From Falsibacillus pallidus (lineage in GTDB: Bacteria > Bacillota > Bacilli > Bacillales > DSM-25281), in NCBI RefSeq assembly GCF_003350505.1, contig NZ_QQAY01000010.1, forward strand, positions 1 through 64,000: a stretch of DNA of 64,000 nucleotides, in the 5' to 3' direction. The position numbers were made by a program, and so were the translations under genes. Below are positions 25,034 through 33,100 of the stretch, piece after piece. Below the pieces are notes generated by a model. It worked only from the letters and a program-made list of their open reading frames with translations, was not told where the DNA came from and searched no databases. Positions within the stretch are counted from its first letter, which is position 1. Every line of letters starts with the position of its first letter.

Positions 25034-25641
25034 TGGAGACAACTCAAACCGGGTCATCCCCTCTACAGGAGATGCAAAGGGAAAAAGCCAAAGACAAAGT
25101 GCTGGCGATGTGGTTTTTCATTTCAGCAGAAGTGGTGATATTCGGCGGATTATTCGGCGTCTATCTGACATTGAAAAGTCATACGGGGTCCGGTCCATCG
25201 CCGGAGGGTCTTTTTGAACTGAAAGAAACGGCGGTATCAACGATTGTCCTGCTCTCAAGCAGCTTCACTTGTGCCATGGCTGGTTATTTTCTTCAGGGGA
25301 AAACTAAGAAGAAAATGATCCTCATGCTGCTTTTTACGCTTCTTTTGGGGATGGGATTCCTTGGATTGGAAATAAAAGAGTTTTTAACGTATGTGGAAAA
25401 AGGGTATAGGATAACGGATAGTTCTTTTTTAGCATCTTTTTACCTTTTGACAGGCACCCATGGAAGCCACGTTCTGGCAGGCTGCATCTGGATGCTCGTC
25501 CTGCTTTTTCATCTGCTCAGAGAGGGCTTGAATGAAGATACTTCCTTGAAAATAAAGGTCTTCAGCCTTTATTGGCATTTTGTTGATGTCGTTTGGGTCT
25601 TTATTTTCACCGTCGTTTATTTATTTGGAAAGGCGGGGTGA
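25033..25641 (+). CDS. ctaE: Cytochrome c oxidase subunit III
   Basis: A 202-residue protein with five helices. The motifs THGSHVLAG and WHFVDVVWVFIFTVVYL are diagnostic for subunit III of haem-copper oxidases; the subunit binds lipid and stabilises subunit I. ATG 25033 overlaps the stop of subunit I and follows AAGGGGGG. Confidence 0.93.
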   Translation: METTQTGSSPLQEMQREKAKDKVLAMWFFISAEVVIFGGLFGVYLTLKSHTGSGPSPEGLFELKETAVSTIVLLSSSFTCAMAGYFLQGKTKKKMILMLLFTLLLGMGFLGLEIKEFLTYVEKGYRITDSSFLASFYLLTGTHGSHVLAGCIWMLVLLFHLLREGLNEDTSLKIKVFSLYWHFVDVVWVFIFTVVYLFGKAG

Positions 25642-25643
25642 CG

Positions 25644-25925
25644 ATGGAAGGGGGAAAAAGAACGAAAGTGACCTATTATGTATCTTTTGCCTTGATGATT
25701 CTTTTTACGGCCATTGCCTTTTATTTGGTGATGGATTGGAGATTGCAGCTTGGGCCGGTCGTTCTGAAGTGGATTTTGATCGGGATGGCGGTCGTCCAGG
25801 TTTTCCTGCAGCTGTTCATCTTCATGCATGCGGGGAAAGGTCAGAAAATGTACCGCATGATTGCGCTTGCAAGCGGGGGAATGGTAGCCGCATTGGCCAT
25901 ATTATTTCTCTGGCTTTTAAATTAA
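25644..25925 (+). CDS. ctaF: Cytochrome c oxidase subunit IV
   Basis: A 93-residue protein with three membrane helices, including VVLKWILIGMAVVQVFLQL and the FMH segment typical of subunit IV of bacterial quinol and caa3 oxidases. It is two bases after the subunit III stop, translated from ATG 25644 behind GCGGGGTGA. It completes the four-subunit oxidase. Confidence 0.88.
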   Translation: MEGGKRTKVTYYVSFALMILFTAIAFYLVMDWRLQLGPVVLKWILIGMAVVQVFLQLFIFMHAGKGQKMYRMIALASGGMVAALAILFLWLLN

Positions 25926-25956
25926 TTTAAATAAAATAGAAAGGAAGAGTGAAGAA

Positions 25957-27552
25957 ATGACAGTAGCTTCCTATATATTAGTAGGGTTAGTAGTTTTAAT
26001 CATTATCGTTCCGCTAGTAATATTCGGAATCATTTGGTTGAAAGACGAGAAGCAGGAGGAGCATTCCGTTCTGAGGAACTATCCGGTCCTTGGGAAAATG
26101 CGCTATATCCTGGAGAAAATCGGTCCTGAGCTAAGGCAATATTTATTTCATAATGATAACGAAGCAAGGCCATTCTCCAGAAGGCAATACCAGGATACGG
26201 TCATTTCGGCCAAGTATAAAAATAGAATGATGGGATTCGGATCTGAGCGGGATTTCGACGGGCCAGGCTACTATGTGAGAAATGCGATGTATCCTGTGCA
26301 GCGTGATGAACTGAAGGTCGACAACGAGAAAAAAATCAGGACGAAGATTTATAAGATTGATAAAGACAATCTGTTCAGAAGGCAGGAGCACCGTGAATAT
26401 ACAGAAGCGGATCCCTTTTATCTCCGCGATGATGATGCGATCGTCATTGGCGGCGACACTTGCCGCAAGCCATTTAAAGTGAAGGGGTTTGTCGGGCAGT
26501 CTGCCATGAGCTACGGCGCCCTTGGTGAAAAAGCGATTACCGCTTTGTCCACTGGATTGGGGATGGCCGGCGGTACATGGATGAATACAGGGGAAGGCGG
26601 TTTGTCCCAGCATCATTTAAAAGGCGGCGTCGATATCATTTATCAAATCGGTCCCGGATTATTTGGTGTAAGGACAAAGGATGGAGAATTCTCTTGGGAA
26701 GAATTTAAACGAAAAAGCGAGATTGAGGAAGTCAAAGCGTTCGAACTTAAATTTGCCCAAGGCGCCAAAACGCGCGGCGGCCATGTCGATGGTTCTAAGG
26801 TGACGCCGGAAATCGCTGAAATCCGTAATGTGGAGCCATGGAAAACAGTGGACAGTCCAAACCGCTTCCGACAATTCAATAACAACCATGAGATGTTTGA
26901 GTTCATTGAAAAGCTTCGCGAAATTGGCGGCAAGCCTGTCGGGATCAAAATTGTCGTTGGTAATTTAGACGATCTCGAGGCCTTTGCAAAGGATATGAAG
27001 GAATCTGGAAAAGGTCCTGATTTCATTACGGTTGATGGTGGAGAAGGCGGTACCGGTGCTTCTTTCCAAGAGCTTGCCGATGCTGCGGGGCTTCCGATCC
27101 GAGCTGGACTTCCACTCGTACATGACATGCTTACGAAATATGGCGTGCGCGACCGTGTGAAAATTTTCGCATCAGGGAAGCTGTTGACTCCGGATAAAAT
27201 TGTCATGGCAATGACGATGGGAGCGGACTTAGTGAATATTGCCCGCGGGTTGATGTTTTCAGTTGGATGCATCCAAGCACAGGTGTGCCATACGAATAAC
27301 TGTCCTGTCGGGGTGGCAACGACAGATCCGAAGCTTCAGCGTGCGTTGATTGTCGAGGAGAAATCCTTCCGTACGTGCAACTATCTCCTTTCCTTAAGAG
27401 AAGGGGTGTTCAATCTGGCTGCGGCAGCAGGGATCGATACACCGACTAAATTTGAGAGAAAGCATCTCATCTATAAAGATGAGTTTGGAAGAGTGTATCC
27501 TGTTGACGATTTATTCAAGCAGGCCGAAGTGATGAAAATGGTTTCGGGATGA
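25957..27552 (+). CDS. Glutamate synthase large-subunit-like protein (FMN-binding, YerD-like)
   Basis: A 531-residue protein with one N-terminal membrane helix (about 5-27) followed by the FMN-binding (beta/alpha)8 domain of glutamate synthase: GQSAMSYGALGEKA, MNTGEGGLS, FITVDGGEGGTGA, and the 3Fe-4S cysteine cluster CIQAQVCHTNNCP. It lacks the glutaminase domain, so it cannot be a complete GltA. B. subtilis YerD is of this type and size; its reaction is not established. It begins 31 bases after subunit IV with no terminator between, so it may be cotranscribed with the oxidase genes. Confidence 0.85.
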   Translation: MTVASYILVGLVVLIIIVPLVIFGIIWLKDEKQEEHSVLRNYPVLGKMRYILEKIGPELRQYLFHNDNEARPFSRRQYQDTVISAKYKNRMMGFGSERDFDGPGYYVRNAMYPVQRDELKVDNEKKIRTKIYKIDKDNLFRRQEHREYTEADPFYLRDDDAIVIGGDTCRKPFKVKGFVGQSAMSYGALGEKAITALSTGLGMAGGTWMNTGEGGLSQHHLKGGVDIIYQIGPGLFGVRTKDGEFSWEEFKRKSEIEEVKAFELKFAQGAKTRGGHVDGSKVTPEIAEIRNVEPWKTVDSPNRFRQFNNNHEMFEFIEKLREIGGKPVGIKIVVGNLDDLEAFAKDMKESGKGPDFITVDGGEGGTGASFQELADAAGLPIRAGLPLVHDMLTKYGVRDRVKIFASGKLLTPDKIVMAMTMGADLVNIARGLMFSVGCIQAQVCHTNNCPVGVATTDPKLQRALIVEEKSFRTCNYLLSLREGVFNLAAAAGIDTPTKFERKHLIYKDEFGRVYPVDDLFKQAEVMKMVSG

Positions 27553-27556
27553 AAAA

Positions 27557-27596
27557 AAGCACCTATCCTACTGAATGATTAGTAGGATAGGTGCTT
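27557..27596. terminator. Bidirectional terminator between convergent genes
   Basis: AAGCACCTATCCTACT and its exact complement flank an eight-base loop, with A and T runs on both sides. It serves both the glutamate-synthase-like gene and the EIIA gene. Confidence 0.88.
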
Positions 27597-27604
27597 CTTT
27601 GTGT

Positions 27605-28096
27605 CTAAGCATCCTGTTTTTCATCTTCCTCTTTTACTCCGAGTTCCAATAGAACGCTGGAGCCTGCAGTGACGGTTGGGTCTGTTGTGCGATTCATAGA
27701 ATCAATCCGGTTTGCATTGATGATGACAACCGGGGATTCGATGGGCACGCTTTTTTGATGAAGAGCGTCCAAATCGAAACTGATCAAGAGGTCTCCTCCC
27801 TTGACTTTATCTTTTTCCTCTACATGGACCTCGAAGCCTTTTCCCTCGAGTCTTTCAGTATCCTGGCCAATCTGAACAAGGATTTCAATCCCAGATTCTG
27901 TTTGTAGGGAGATGGCGTGCTTTGTAGGGAATACCTGGATGACCTCCCCGCTGCATGGAGCAACGAGCTTGCCTTCTTCAGGAATGACCGCTATACCTTT
28001 TCCCATCATCCCATTTGCAAATTTAGTTTTCTTTACATCTTCCAGTGGAAATGGCTTCCCCGTAAAGGGAGAGAGTACATTTAATTGTGCCGTCAT
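27605..28096 (-). CDS. Glucose-type PTS EIIA protein
   Basis: A 163-residue stand-alone EIIA domain of the glucose family (Crr/YpqE type). The phosphorylated His lies in FPTKHAISLQT (about residue 69) and the second active-site His is within the PCSGEV region pattern. It relays phosphate from HPr to a sugar-specific EIIB, but no EIIBC gene is nearby. ATG 28096 follows GAGGTGATAAGG; an upstream in-frame start at 28126 has no site. Confidence 0.87.
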   Translation of the reverse strand: MTAQLNVLSPFTGKPFPLEDVKKTKFANGMMGKGIAVIPEEGKLVAPCSGEVIQVFPTKHAISLQTESGIEILVQIGQDTERLEGKGFEVHVEEKDKVKGGDLLISFDLDALHQKSVPIESPVVIINANRIDSMNRTTDPTVTAGSSVLLELGVKEEDEKQDA

Positions 28097-28130
28097 CCTT
28101 ATCACCTCAAAATTAGCATTTACCAATGAA

Positions 28131-28156
28131 ATACCCTTTCTGGAATGAGCCTAATC
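28131..28156 (-). promoter_or_regulatory. Possible sigmaB promoter of the EIIA gene
   Basis: On the minus strand GATTAG, 14 bases, GGGTAT. The -10 is exact; the -35 matches GTTTAA at four of six positions. It would give a leader of about 27 bases. Confidence 0.4.
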
Positions 28157-28244
28157 TGTTTTTTTGAAAATAGAGTCGGTGTGGAAAAATTTGTCGAAAA
28201 GATTGGCTTCAAAGAAGGGAATTAAGGAGAAAAGGGAGAATTGA

Positions 28245-29807
28245 TTGGCAGGGGGAATGGACTTGAAAACCAAATATAAAATAGGCTTGTTTTTTATAGG
28301 GACTGGTTTGGCTTTTTTTATTGCCTTTTATCTTATAAATCTATTTAATGAACTGAAGCTGAATGAAAATGGCTGGAGCCGCAGTGTGAATCTTGGCGTG
28401 GCGGCAAGCCATAAACGGGTATTTGCGACTGAAGAAACCGGGGAATGGAAAGTCTACGGTGCCAATGAAAATAAACTGCAGACTGGTACATTGACGGAAA
28501 GCAATTTTTCAATGAAACAGGGGACAGTGAAAGGACTTGAATTAAGCCCTTATAATCCATTTTGGGTTTCGTCCGATGGCGGGACCGTCTATTATTTAAA
28601 AAATAAAGAGTTGATCCGAAAAGATGACGCAAAAGAAGACACGGTTGCCCGCAATGTCGATCAGCTTTTCACAAGCCAGAAATTGCTGATTCTTTCAGGA
28701 GAATATGGCGTCTTTTTAGTGAAGACCGAATCTGGGGAATTGGATCCTCTCATGGATGCTGCAGCAGCCAAAAAAGTGAAGATGGCTGCCTTTGATCCGG
28801 AATCTGCTTCTTTCCTCATCGCAACTGATGAAGGAGGAAATAATTATACGTTTACGTATTTCCTTCCGGATGGAGATGGATATAAACCGGTTAGCATGAG
28901 TGTTTCAGCATACTCCACTGCAGTATTGTCGAATGTGGAAGTGGCGAAGGACAATGAGATGGTCCATATTATTTATTCGACGATCATCAAGGAAGGCGGT
29001 GGGCGGAATACGGCCAATTATTATGCGGTATTTCCGGTTGAAAAACCGCCAGTTCATTTAGAAGGGATCGAACTCGATATTTATGAGAAGCATGGACTTC
29101 CGATAGATAAAATGGAGGAATTTCAATTTTATCAAAATAATGGGGAACTCCAGCTTTTATTTCATGCAGAAGGTCCTTTGAAAAAAGGAAGAACGAATGT
29201 AAATATGTATGAAGCACACCTCGAGAAGGGACTTTGGAAGGCTGGCCGCATCAGCACCCACTATGCGCAAGCCATGCAGCCGCTGTGGTATGACGGGGAA
29301 AGTGCAGGGTGGATGGCTTTTGACGGCGAAAAGTATGAAATTTGGGCAGCGAGCAGAAATAAGCAGGTGATAGAGGCGAATGAACACATCAGGAAATCGG
29401 ATGTCATGCGGGCGCTCGAAGATACGTTTACATTCGCAACGAGCTCATTCGTCTTCCTTCTGTTCTGCTTGATTCTTCTCATTCCGGCCATCGTGATGAT
29501 CTGCATTTCGTTCTTTTTTCGAATCCGAAATGGCAAGTGGCTGTTTTACCTTTCCATTCTCATGGTGTTTGGCTTATTATTCGTCCTCTTGAAAAAGACT
29601 ATGACGGATCAGTTTCTGTTCATGGCGCCAGATTTCATGAAAACGGATGCCAGCCGAATCTGGCTGCCGGCCATCATCAGCATACTGGCGGCGGGAGGAT
29701 ATAGACTCACGAGAAATGAAGACTGGGAAGACGAAGGAAAAGTGTTTTATTTTGTAGGGGTCATTTCCTGGATCGCAGCATTGATTGCTGGACCATATAT
29801 TATTTAA
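28245..29807 (+). CDS. Unrecognised membrane protein with a large extracytoplasmic domain
   Basis: A 520-residue protein: one N-terminal helix (about 12-34), a region of about 365 residues rich in beta-strand-like, aromatic, propeller-like segments (VYGANENK, WVSSDGGTVYYL, FLIATDEGGN), then four C-terminal helices (about 400-518). I do not recognise the family. The middle part could be a beta-propeller, judging from repeated strand patterns only. TTG 28245 follows AAAGGGAG by eight bases; ATG 28257 is possible. It is followed by a GNAT gene with 19 bases between them. Confidence 0.78.
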   Translation: MAGGMDLKTKYKIGLFFIGTGLAFFIAFYLINLFNELKLNENGWSRSVNLGVAASHKRVFATEETGEWKVYGANENKLQTGTLTESNFSMKQGTVKGLELSPYNPFWVSSDGGTVYYLKNKELIRKDDAKEDTVARNVDQLFTSQKLLILSGEYGVFLVKTESGELDPLMDAAAAKKVKMAAFDPESASFLIATDEGGNNYTFTYFLPDGDGYKPVSMSVSAYSTAVLSNVEVAKDNEMVHIIYSTIIKEGGGRNTANYYAVFPVEKPPVHLEGIELDIYEKHGLPIDKMEEFQFYQNNGELQLLFHAEGPLKKGRTNVNMYEAHLEKGLWKAGRISTHYAQAMQPLWYDGESAGWMAFDGEKYEIWAASRNKQVIEANEHIRKSDVMRALEDTFTFATSSFVFLLFCLILLIPAIVMICISFFFRIRNGKWLFYLSILMVFGLLFVLLKKTMTDQFLFMAPDFMKTDASRIWLPAIISILAAGGYRLTRNEDWEDEGKVFYFVGVISWIAALIAGPYII

Positions 29808-29826
29808 AAATCGGAGGATTAGAATC

Positions 29827-30336
29827 ATGGACTATCGTGTGTTGACTTCAGAAGATGCAGAAGAATATTTGAGGATCCGGCTGGAAAGCTTGAAGCTGAA
29901 TCCGGAAGCATTTGCTTCCAATTATGAGGACAAAGTTGCAGAGGAAGATGCCTTGAACAAGACCGCCATCCGGCTGAAGCCGACCAACTTTTCTTTCACC
30001 ATGGGGGCATTCGACGGGGATGCCCTTGTCAGCGTCGTAACATTTATGAGGGAGTCTCCCAGCAAGATGATGCATAAAGGCTCTATTTTCGCCGTCTTTA
30101 CTACCCCAAGCTACAGGGGGAAAGGAATTGCCAAAGCCCTGTTCAAGGAGTTATTGAAGAAGCTGGACGAAGTGGAAGGGCTCGAGCAGATTATGCTCAC
30201 GGTCGTTTCATCCAACCAGTCCGCGGTCAAATTGTATGAATCGCTGGGGTTCGAGAGCTTCGGGACAGAGAAAAATGCCATGAAGGTAGACGGCAGTTAT
30301 TATGATGAAGACTATATGATGATGTTTTTGAAATAA
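29827..30336 (+). CDS. GNAT family N-acetyltransferase
   Basis: A 169-residue GNAT enzyme with motif A IFAVFTTPSYRGKGIAKALF (acetyl-CoA pyrophosphate loop RGKGIA) and motif B SAVKLYESLGF. Substrate unknown. ATG 29827 lies after GGAGGATTAG. It probably shares a transcript with the membrane protein gene upstream. Confidence 0.88.
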   Translation: MDYRVLTSEDAEEYLRIRLESLKLNPEAFASNYEDKVAEEDALNKTAIRLKPTNFSFTMGAFDGDALVSVVTFMRESPSKMMHKGSIFAVFTTPSYRGKGIAKALFKELLKKLDEVEGLEQIMLTVVSSNQSAVKLYESLGFESFGTEKNAMKVDGSYYDEDYMMMFLK

Positions 30337-30346
30337 ATTGAATGGA

Positions 30347-30396
30347 AACGCCCTGGAGAAGCGAAAATTGTGCCTTCTCCAGGGCGTTGTTTTTTT
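30347..30396. terminator. Bidirectional terminator between the GNAT and feo genes
   Basis: AACGCCCTGGAGAAG and its exact complement surround a loop of about twelve bases, followed by a long T run on the plus strand. Confidence 0.88.
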
Positions 30397-30404
30397 ATTT
30401 TCAA

Positions 30405-31805
30405 TTATAGTAGTCCCAATCCCCGCACAATCTGTGCTACAGCAAACGTGACAATCAGCGCGATGCCTGTTGGAATGGCAAATGCAGCAAACGTCCATTT
30501 TTTGCTCTTTGTTTCCTTATAAATGTTGATGAGCGTCGTACCACATGGGAAGTGAAGGAGGGAGAACAGCATCATATTCAGCGCTGTCAGCCAAGTCCAG
30601 CCATGATCGAGAAAAATTTGCTTTAGTGAATTTAAATCATCTACCTCCGTTAAGGCGCCGGTTGAGAGGTATCCCATCAGCAAGATGGGAAGGACGATTT
30701 CGTTGGCGGGAAGTCCGATGATGAACGCCATCAGGATATAGCCGTCCAAACCAATCATTTGAGCGAAGGGATCCAGAAAGTTGACAAAATGCATCAAGAT
30801 GCTCGCATCACCGATATAGATGTTGGCAAGCACCCAGGTGGCGACGCCTGCCGGGGCAGCCACTTTGACGGCGCGCATCAAAACACTCCACGACTTATCG
30901 ATGCTTGAACGTACGATTGTATTGATGATTTTTGGACGTCTATACGGAGGGAGTTCCAGTGTGTAATGGGTAGGAATCCCTTTCAAAGCCGTTTTGGATA
31001 ATATCCAGGATACGGATAGCGTAACCACTATGCCAAACACGACCATTCCGACTACGACACCAGCAGTTACAAGCGTTTCAAAACCGCCTGTGTATCCTGC
31101 AGCCATGAACAGGGAAGCAAGCAGAATGAGCGTCGGCCATCTTCCGTTGCAAGGAACAAAATTGTTCGTTAAGATCGCCAGCATCCGTTCCCGTGGAGAT
31201 TCGATGATTCTTGTAGACATGATGGCAGCGGCGTTGCAGCCGAATCCCATTGCCATCGTCAATGACTGCTTTCCATGTGCACCGGATTTTTTGAACAGCC
31301 GATCCATATTGAAAGCCACACGAGGCAAATAGCCGTAATTTTCGAGTAAGGCGAATATAGGAAAGAAAATGGCCATCGGCGGGAGCATAACGCTCACGAC
31401 CCATGCCGTGCCTCTGTATAAGCCCAGTACTAAAATTCCGTGCAGCCATTCAGGTGCATGAATATATTGGAACCCTGCGGTTAAATATCCTTCCACCCAG
31501 CCGAAAAATTGAGCGAGCATGGAGGATGGAACGTTGGCGCCGGCGATGGTCAAATAAATCACAACGGCCAGCATGGCGAGCATAATCGGGAAGCCGAAAA
31601 TCGGCGAGGTGAAAATCTTATCGAGTTTTTCGTTTCTCTTTCCTTTATCCATGCTTGATGCCGAAACAGCTGCTTTGCATATTTGGCGGGTGTTCCGGAA
31701 AATCAGGCCGACCATCTCATCGCGTGTATGGCTGTCTGCCAAGCTGTTGGCTTCAAGGACAAGGCTGTCAAAATCTTTATATTTGGATGCTAAGTGATGA
31801 TCCAT
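30405..31805 (-). CDS. feoB: FeoB permease part (Gate/nucleoside-recognition domains), separate gene
   Basis: A 466-residue membrane protein equal to the C-terminal two thirds of FeoB: a cytoplasmic helical start (about 1-65), then about eight to ten helices including LYRGTAWVVSVMLPPMAIFF, MGFGCNAAAIMSTRIIESPRE and NNFVPCNGRWPT, with the conserved cysteines of the iron path. It has no GTPase domain; that is encoded by the gene just upstream on the same strand, which it overlaps by 29 bases in another frame. It has its own AAAGGGGG site seven bases before the ATG, so it is an independently translated half of a split FeoB and not a frameshift product. Confidence 0.9.
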   Translation of the reverse strand: MDHHLASKYKDFDSLVLEANSLADSHTRDEMVGLIFRNTRQICKAAVSASSMDKGKRNEKLDKIFTSPIFGFPIMLAMLAVVIYLTIAGANVPSSMLAQFFGWVEGYLTAGFQYIHAPEWLHGILVLGLYRGTAWVVSVMLPPMAIFFPIFALLENYGYLPRVAFNMDRLFKKSGAHGKQSLTMAMGFGCNAAAIMSTRIIESPRERMLAILTNNFVPCNGRWPTLILLASLFMAAGYTGGFETLVTAGVVVGMVVFGIVVTLSVSWILSKTALKGIPTHYTLELPPYRRPKIINTIVRSSIDKSWSVLMRAVKVAAPAGVATWVLANIYIGDASILMHFVNFLDPFAQMIGLDGYILMAFIIGLPANEIVLPILLMGYLSTGALTEVDDLNSLKQIFLDHGWTWLTALNMMLFSLLHFPCGTTLINIYKETKSKKWTFAAFAIPTGIALIVTFAVAQIVRGLGLL

Positions 31806-32511
31806 GTGAAAGCCCCCTTTTATTCGGTGCAGAAATTCTCTGTTTCAATTCATTGATCAATCCTTCATCGCCGTCAAGGAGCCTGAGGGCAATCCAGCGG
31901 GCAGGATATTCATCGTGGAAGATTTCCTTGATCTTCGGTTCCAGCTTCATTACCTTTTCCTCGATTTCCTTCGAATATTGCACGCTGATTGGAATAGTTT
32001 GGATATCACCATTTGCCATAGCGTTGATGGCATCGAGGAGCTCGGTGATACCTTCTTTGTTTCGAGCGGAAATCTTCAGGACGGGCACACCTAATTTTTT
32101 GCTCAGCAATTGCTCGTCGATTCGAATTCCCTTTTTTCTTGCTTCATCCATTAAATTAAGGCAGACAATGACATTGGATGTCATTTCAATGACCTGCAGG
32201 GCCAAGTTTAAATTTCGCTCCAGGGAAGTCGAATCCAATACGACAAGGGTGACGGCGGGCTTTTCAAAAATGATATAATTCCGGGCCACTTCTTCATCGG
32301 CTGAGTTTGAAAAAAGGGAGTAGGTGCCGGGCAGGTCAATCATGCGGTACGACACCCCTTTATGCTGGAAAAATCCTTCTGCATGGATGACCGTTTTCCC
32401 CGGCCAGTTGCCGGTGTGCTGCTTCAATCCTGTAAGGAGATTGAACAAGGTGCTTTTTCCGGTATTCGGATTGCCTGCGAGTGCAATGGTGACTTCATTT
32501 TGATGTTCCAT
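31777..32511 (-). CDS. feoB: FeoB GTPase part (G protein and helical domains), separate gene
   Basis: A 244-residue soluble protein matching the N-terminal cytoplasmic region of FeoB. G1 is GNPNTGKST (about residues 13-21), G2 GNWPGKTV, G3 DLPGTYS, G4 NLMDEA and G5 SARNKEG, followed by a helical guanine-dissociation-inhibitor-like domain to about residue 225. Ordinary FeoB joins this to the membrane part in one chain of 650-700 residues. The gene overlaps feoA by 17 bases upstream and the permease gene by 29 bases downstream, a tight operon feoA-feoB(G)-feoB(M). Confidence 0.9.
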   Translation of the reverse strand: MEHQNEVTIALAGNPNTGKSTLFNLLTGLKQHTGNWPGKTVIHAEGFFQHKGVSYRMIDLPGTYSLFSNSADEEVARNYIIFEKPAVTLVVLDSTSLERNLNLALQVIEMTSNVIVCLNLMDEARKKGIRIDEQLLSKKLGVPVLKISARNKEGITELLDAINAMANGDIQTIPISVQYSKEIEEKVMKLEPKIKEIFHDEYPARWIALRLLDGDEGLINELKQRISAPNKRGLSHGSSLSIQI

Positions 32512-32755
32512 CAGTGATCAACTCCCCTAAGATTTTTGAGCTCTCTTCCTTCCTGAGAGCGATGGTTGTATCGCTCACATGAAAAGCAACCGGATCTCCT
32601 AAAGGGCTTCTTTGAAGGACTTTGATTGTGTTCTCCGGAACAAACCCCAAATCCAATAATCGTCTTCGCATCGTGCCCTCCAAGTGGAGCTTCTTAATGA
32701 TAAACAAATCTCCAGTTCCTGCTTCGCTAAGAGGGACCAGCTTCAATGACTCCAT
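32495..32755 (-). CDS. feoA: FeoA, SH3-like accessory protein of ferrous iron uptake
   Basis: An 86-residue FeoA: SH3-like fold with KLVPLSEAGTGD, RRRLLDLGFVPENTI and a terminal VAFHVSDTTIALRKEES segment. It probably binds FeoB and supports Fe(II) import. ATG 32755 on the minus strand follows GAGGAAGTGA. First gene of the feo operon. Confidence 0.92.
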   Translation of the reverse strand: MESLKLVPLSEAGTGDLFIIKKLHLEGTMRRRLLDLGFVPENTIKVLQRSPLGDPVAFHVSDTTIALRKEESSKILGELITDGTSK

Positions 32756-32829
32756 GTGTTTTCACTTCCTCTAATAATTTTAGACCGAATCATAAAAGTT
32801 GCACTAAACCAACTTCCATCTTTGACAAT

Positions 32830-32858
32830 ATCCTATGCGCTTAAACTCAAAATGTCAA
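32830..32858 (-). promoter_or_regulatory. sigmaA promoter of the feo operon
   Basis: On the minus strand TTGACA, 17 bases, TAGGAT. The leader is about 70 bases. No convincing Fur box (GATAATGATTATC-like) was found around it. Confidence 0.6.
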
Positions 32859-32928
32859 CAAAGAAAATTCGTGTAGTAACAAGTGGGGTGACAGTCGAGC
32901 CTCGATTATTGTCGAATAAAGAAAGCCT

Positions 32929-32957
32929 TTGACTGCGCACGTTTTTTTTACTACAAT
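32929..32957 (+). promoter_or_regulatory. sigmaA promoter of the Zn/Cd ATPase gene
   Basis: TTGACT (32929-32934), 17 bases, TACAAT (32952-32957). Confidence 0.7.
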
Positions 32958-32961
32958 CATA

Positions 32962-32981
32962 ATATGAGCATATATTCATAT
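32962..32981. promoter_or_regulatory. ArsR/SmtB-type metal-sensor operator (CzrA/CadC-like)
   Basis: ATATGA-GCATATAT-TCATAT is an inverted repeat of the kind bound by CzrA, CadC and SmtB (TGAA-N6-TTCA core). It directly follows the -10 of the cadA promoter, where a repressor released by Zn or Cd would block initiation. The sensor gene is not in the window. Confidence 0.6.
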
Positions 32982-33100
32982 AGGAGATATCCAAAAAGTT
33001 AGGGAATACTATTTTGAGTTAATGGATGGACATCAGATTCCATTTTTTCATATCAATAAACACAATCTAGAGAAAGAATCATTTTTCGGGAGGGAAGGAC

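Noticed and set aside
26643-27272. 209-codon frame antisense to the glutamate-synthase-like gene
   Set aside because: A shadow of a strongly conserved coding region, with no ribosome binding site.
31777-31805. Frameshift sequencing error joining the two feoB halves
   Set aside because: The second half has a well-placed AAAGGGGG site and its own ATG, and the overlap lies in the natural linker between the GTPase and membrane parts.
32759-32830. Fur box in the feo leader
   Set aside because: AT-rich stretches are present but none shows the 7-1-7 inverted repeat pattern.
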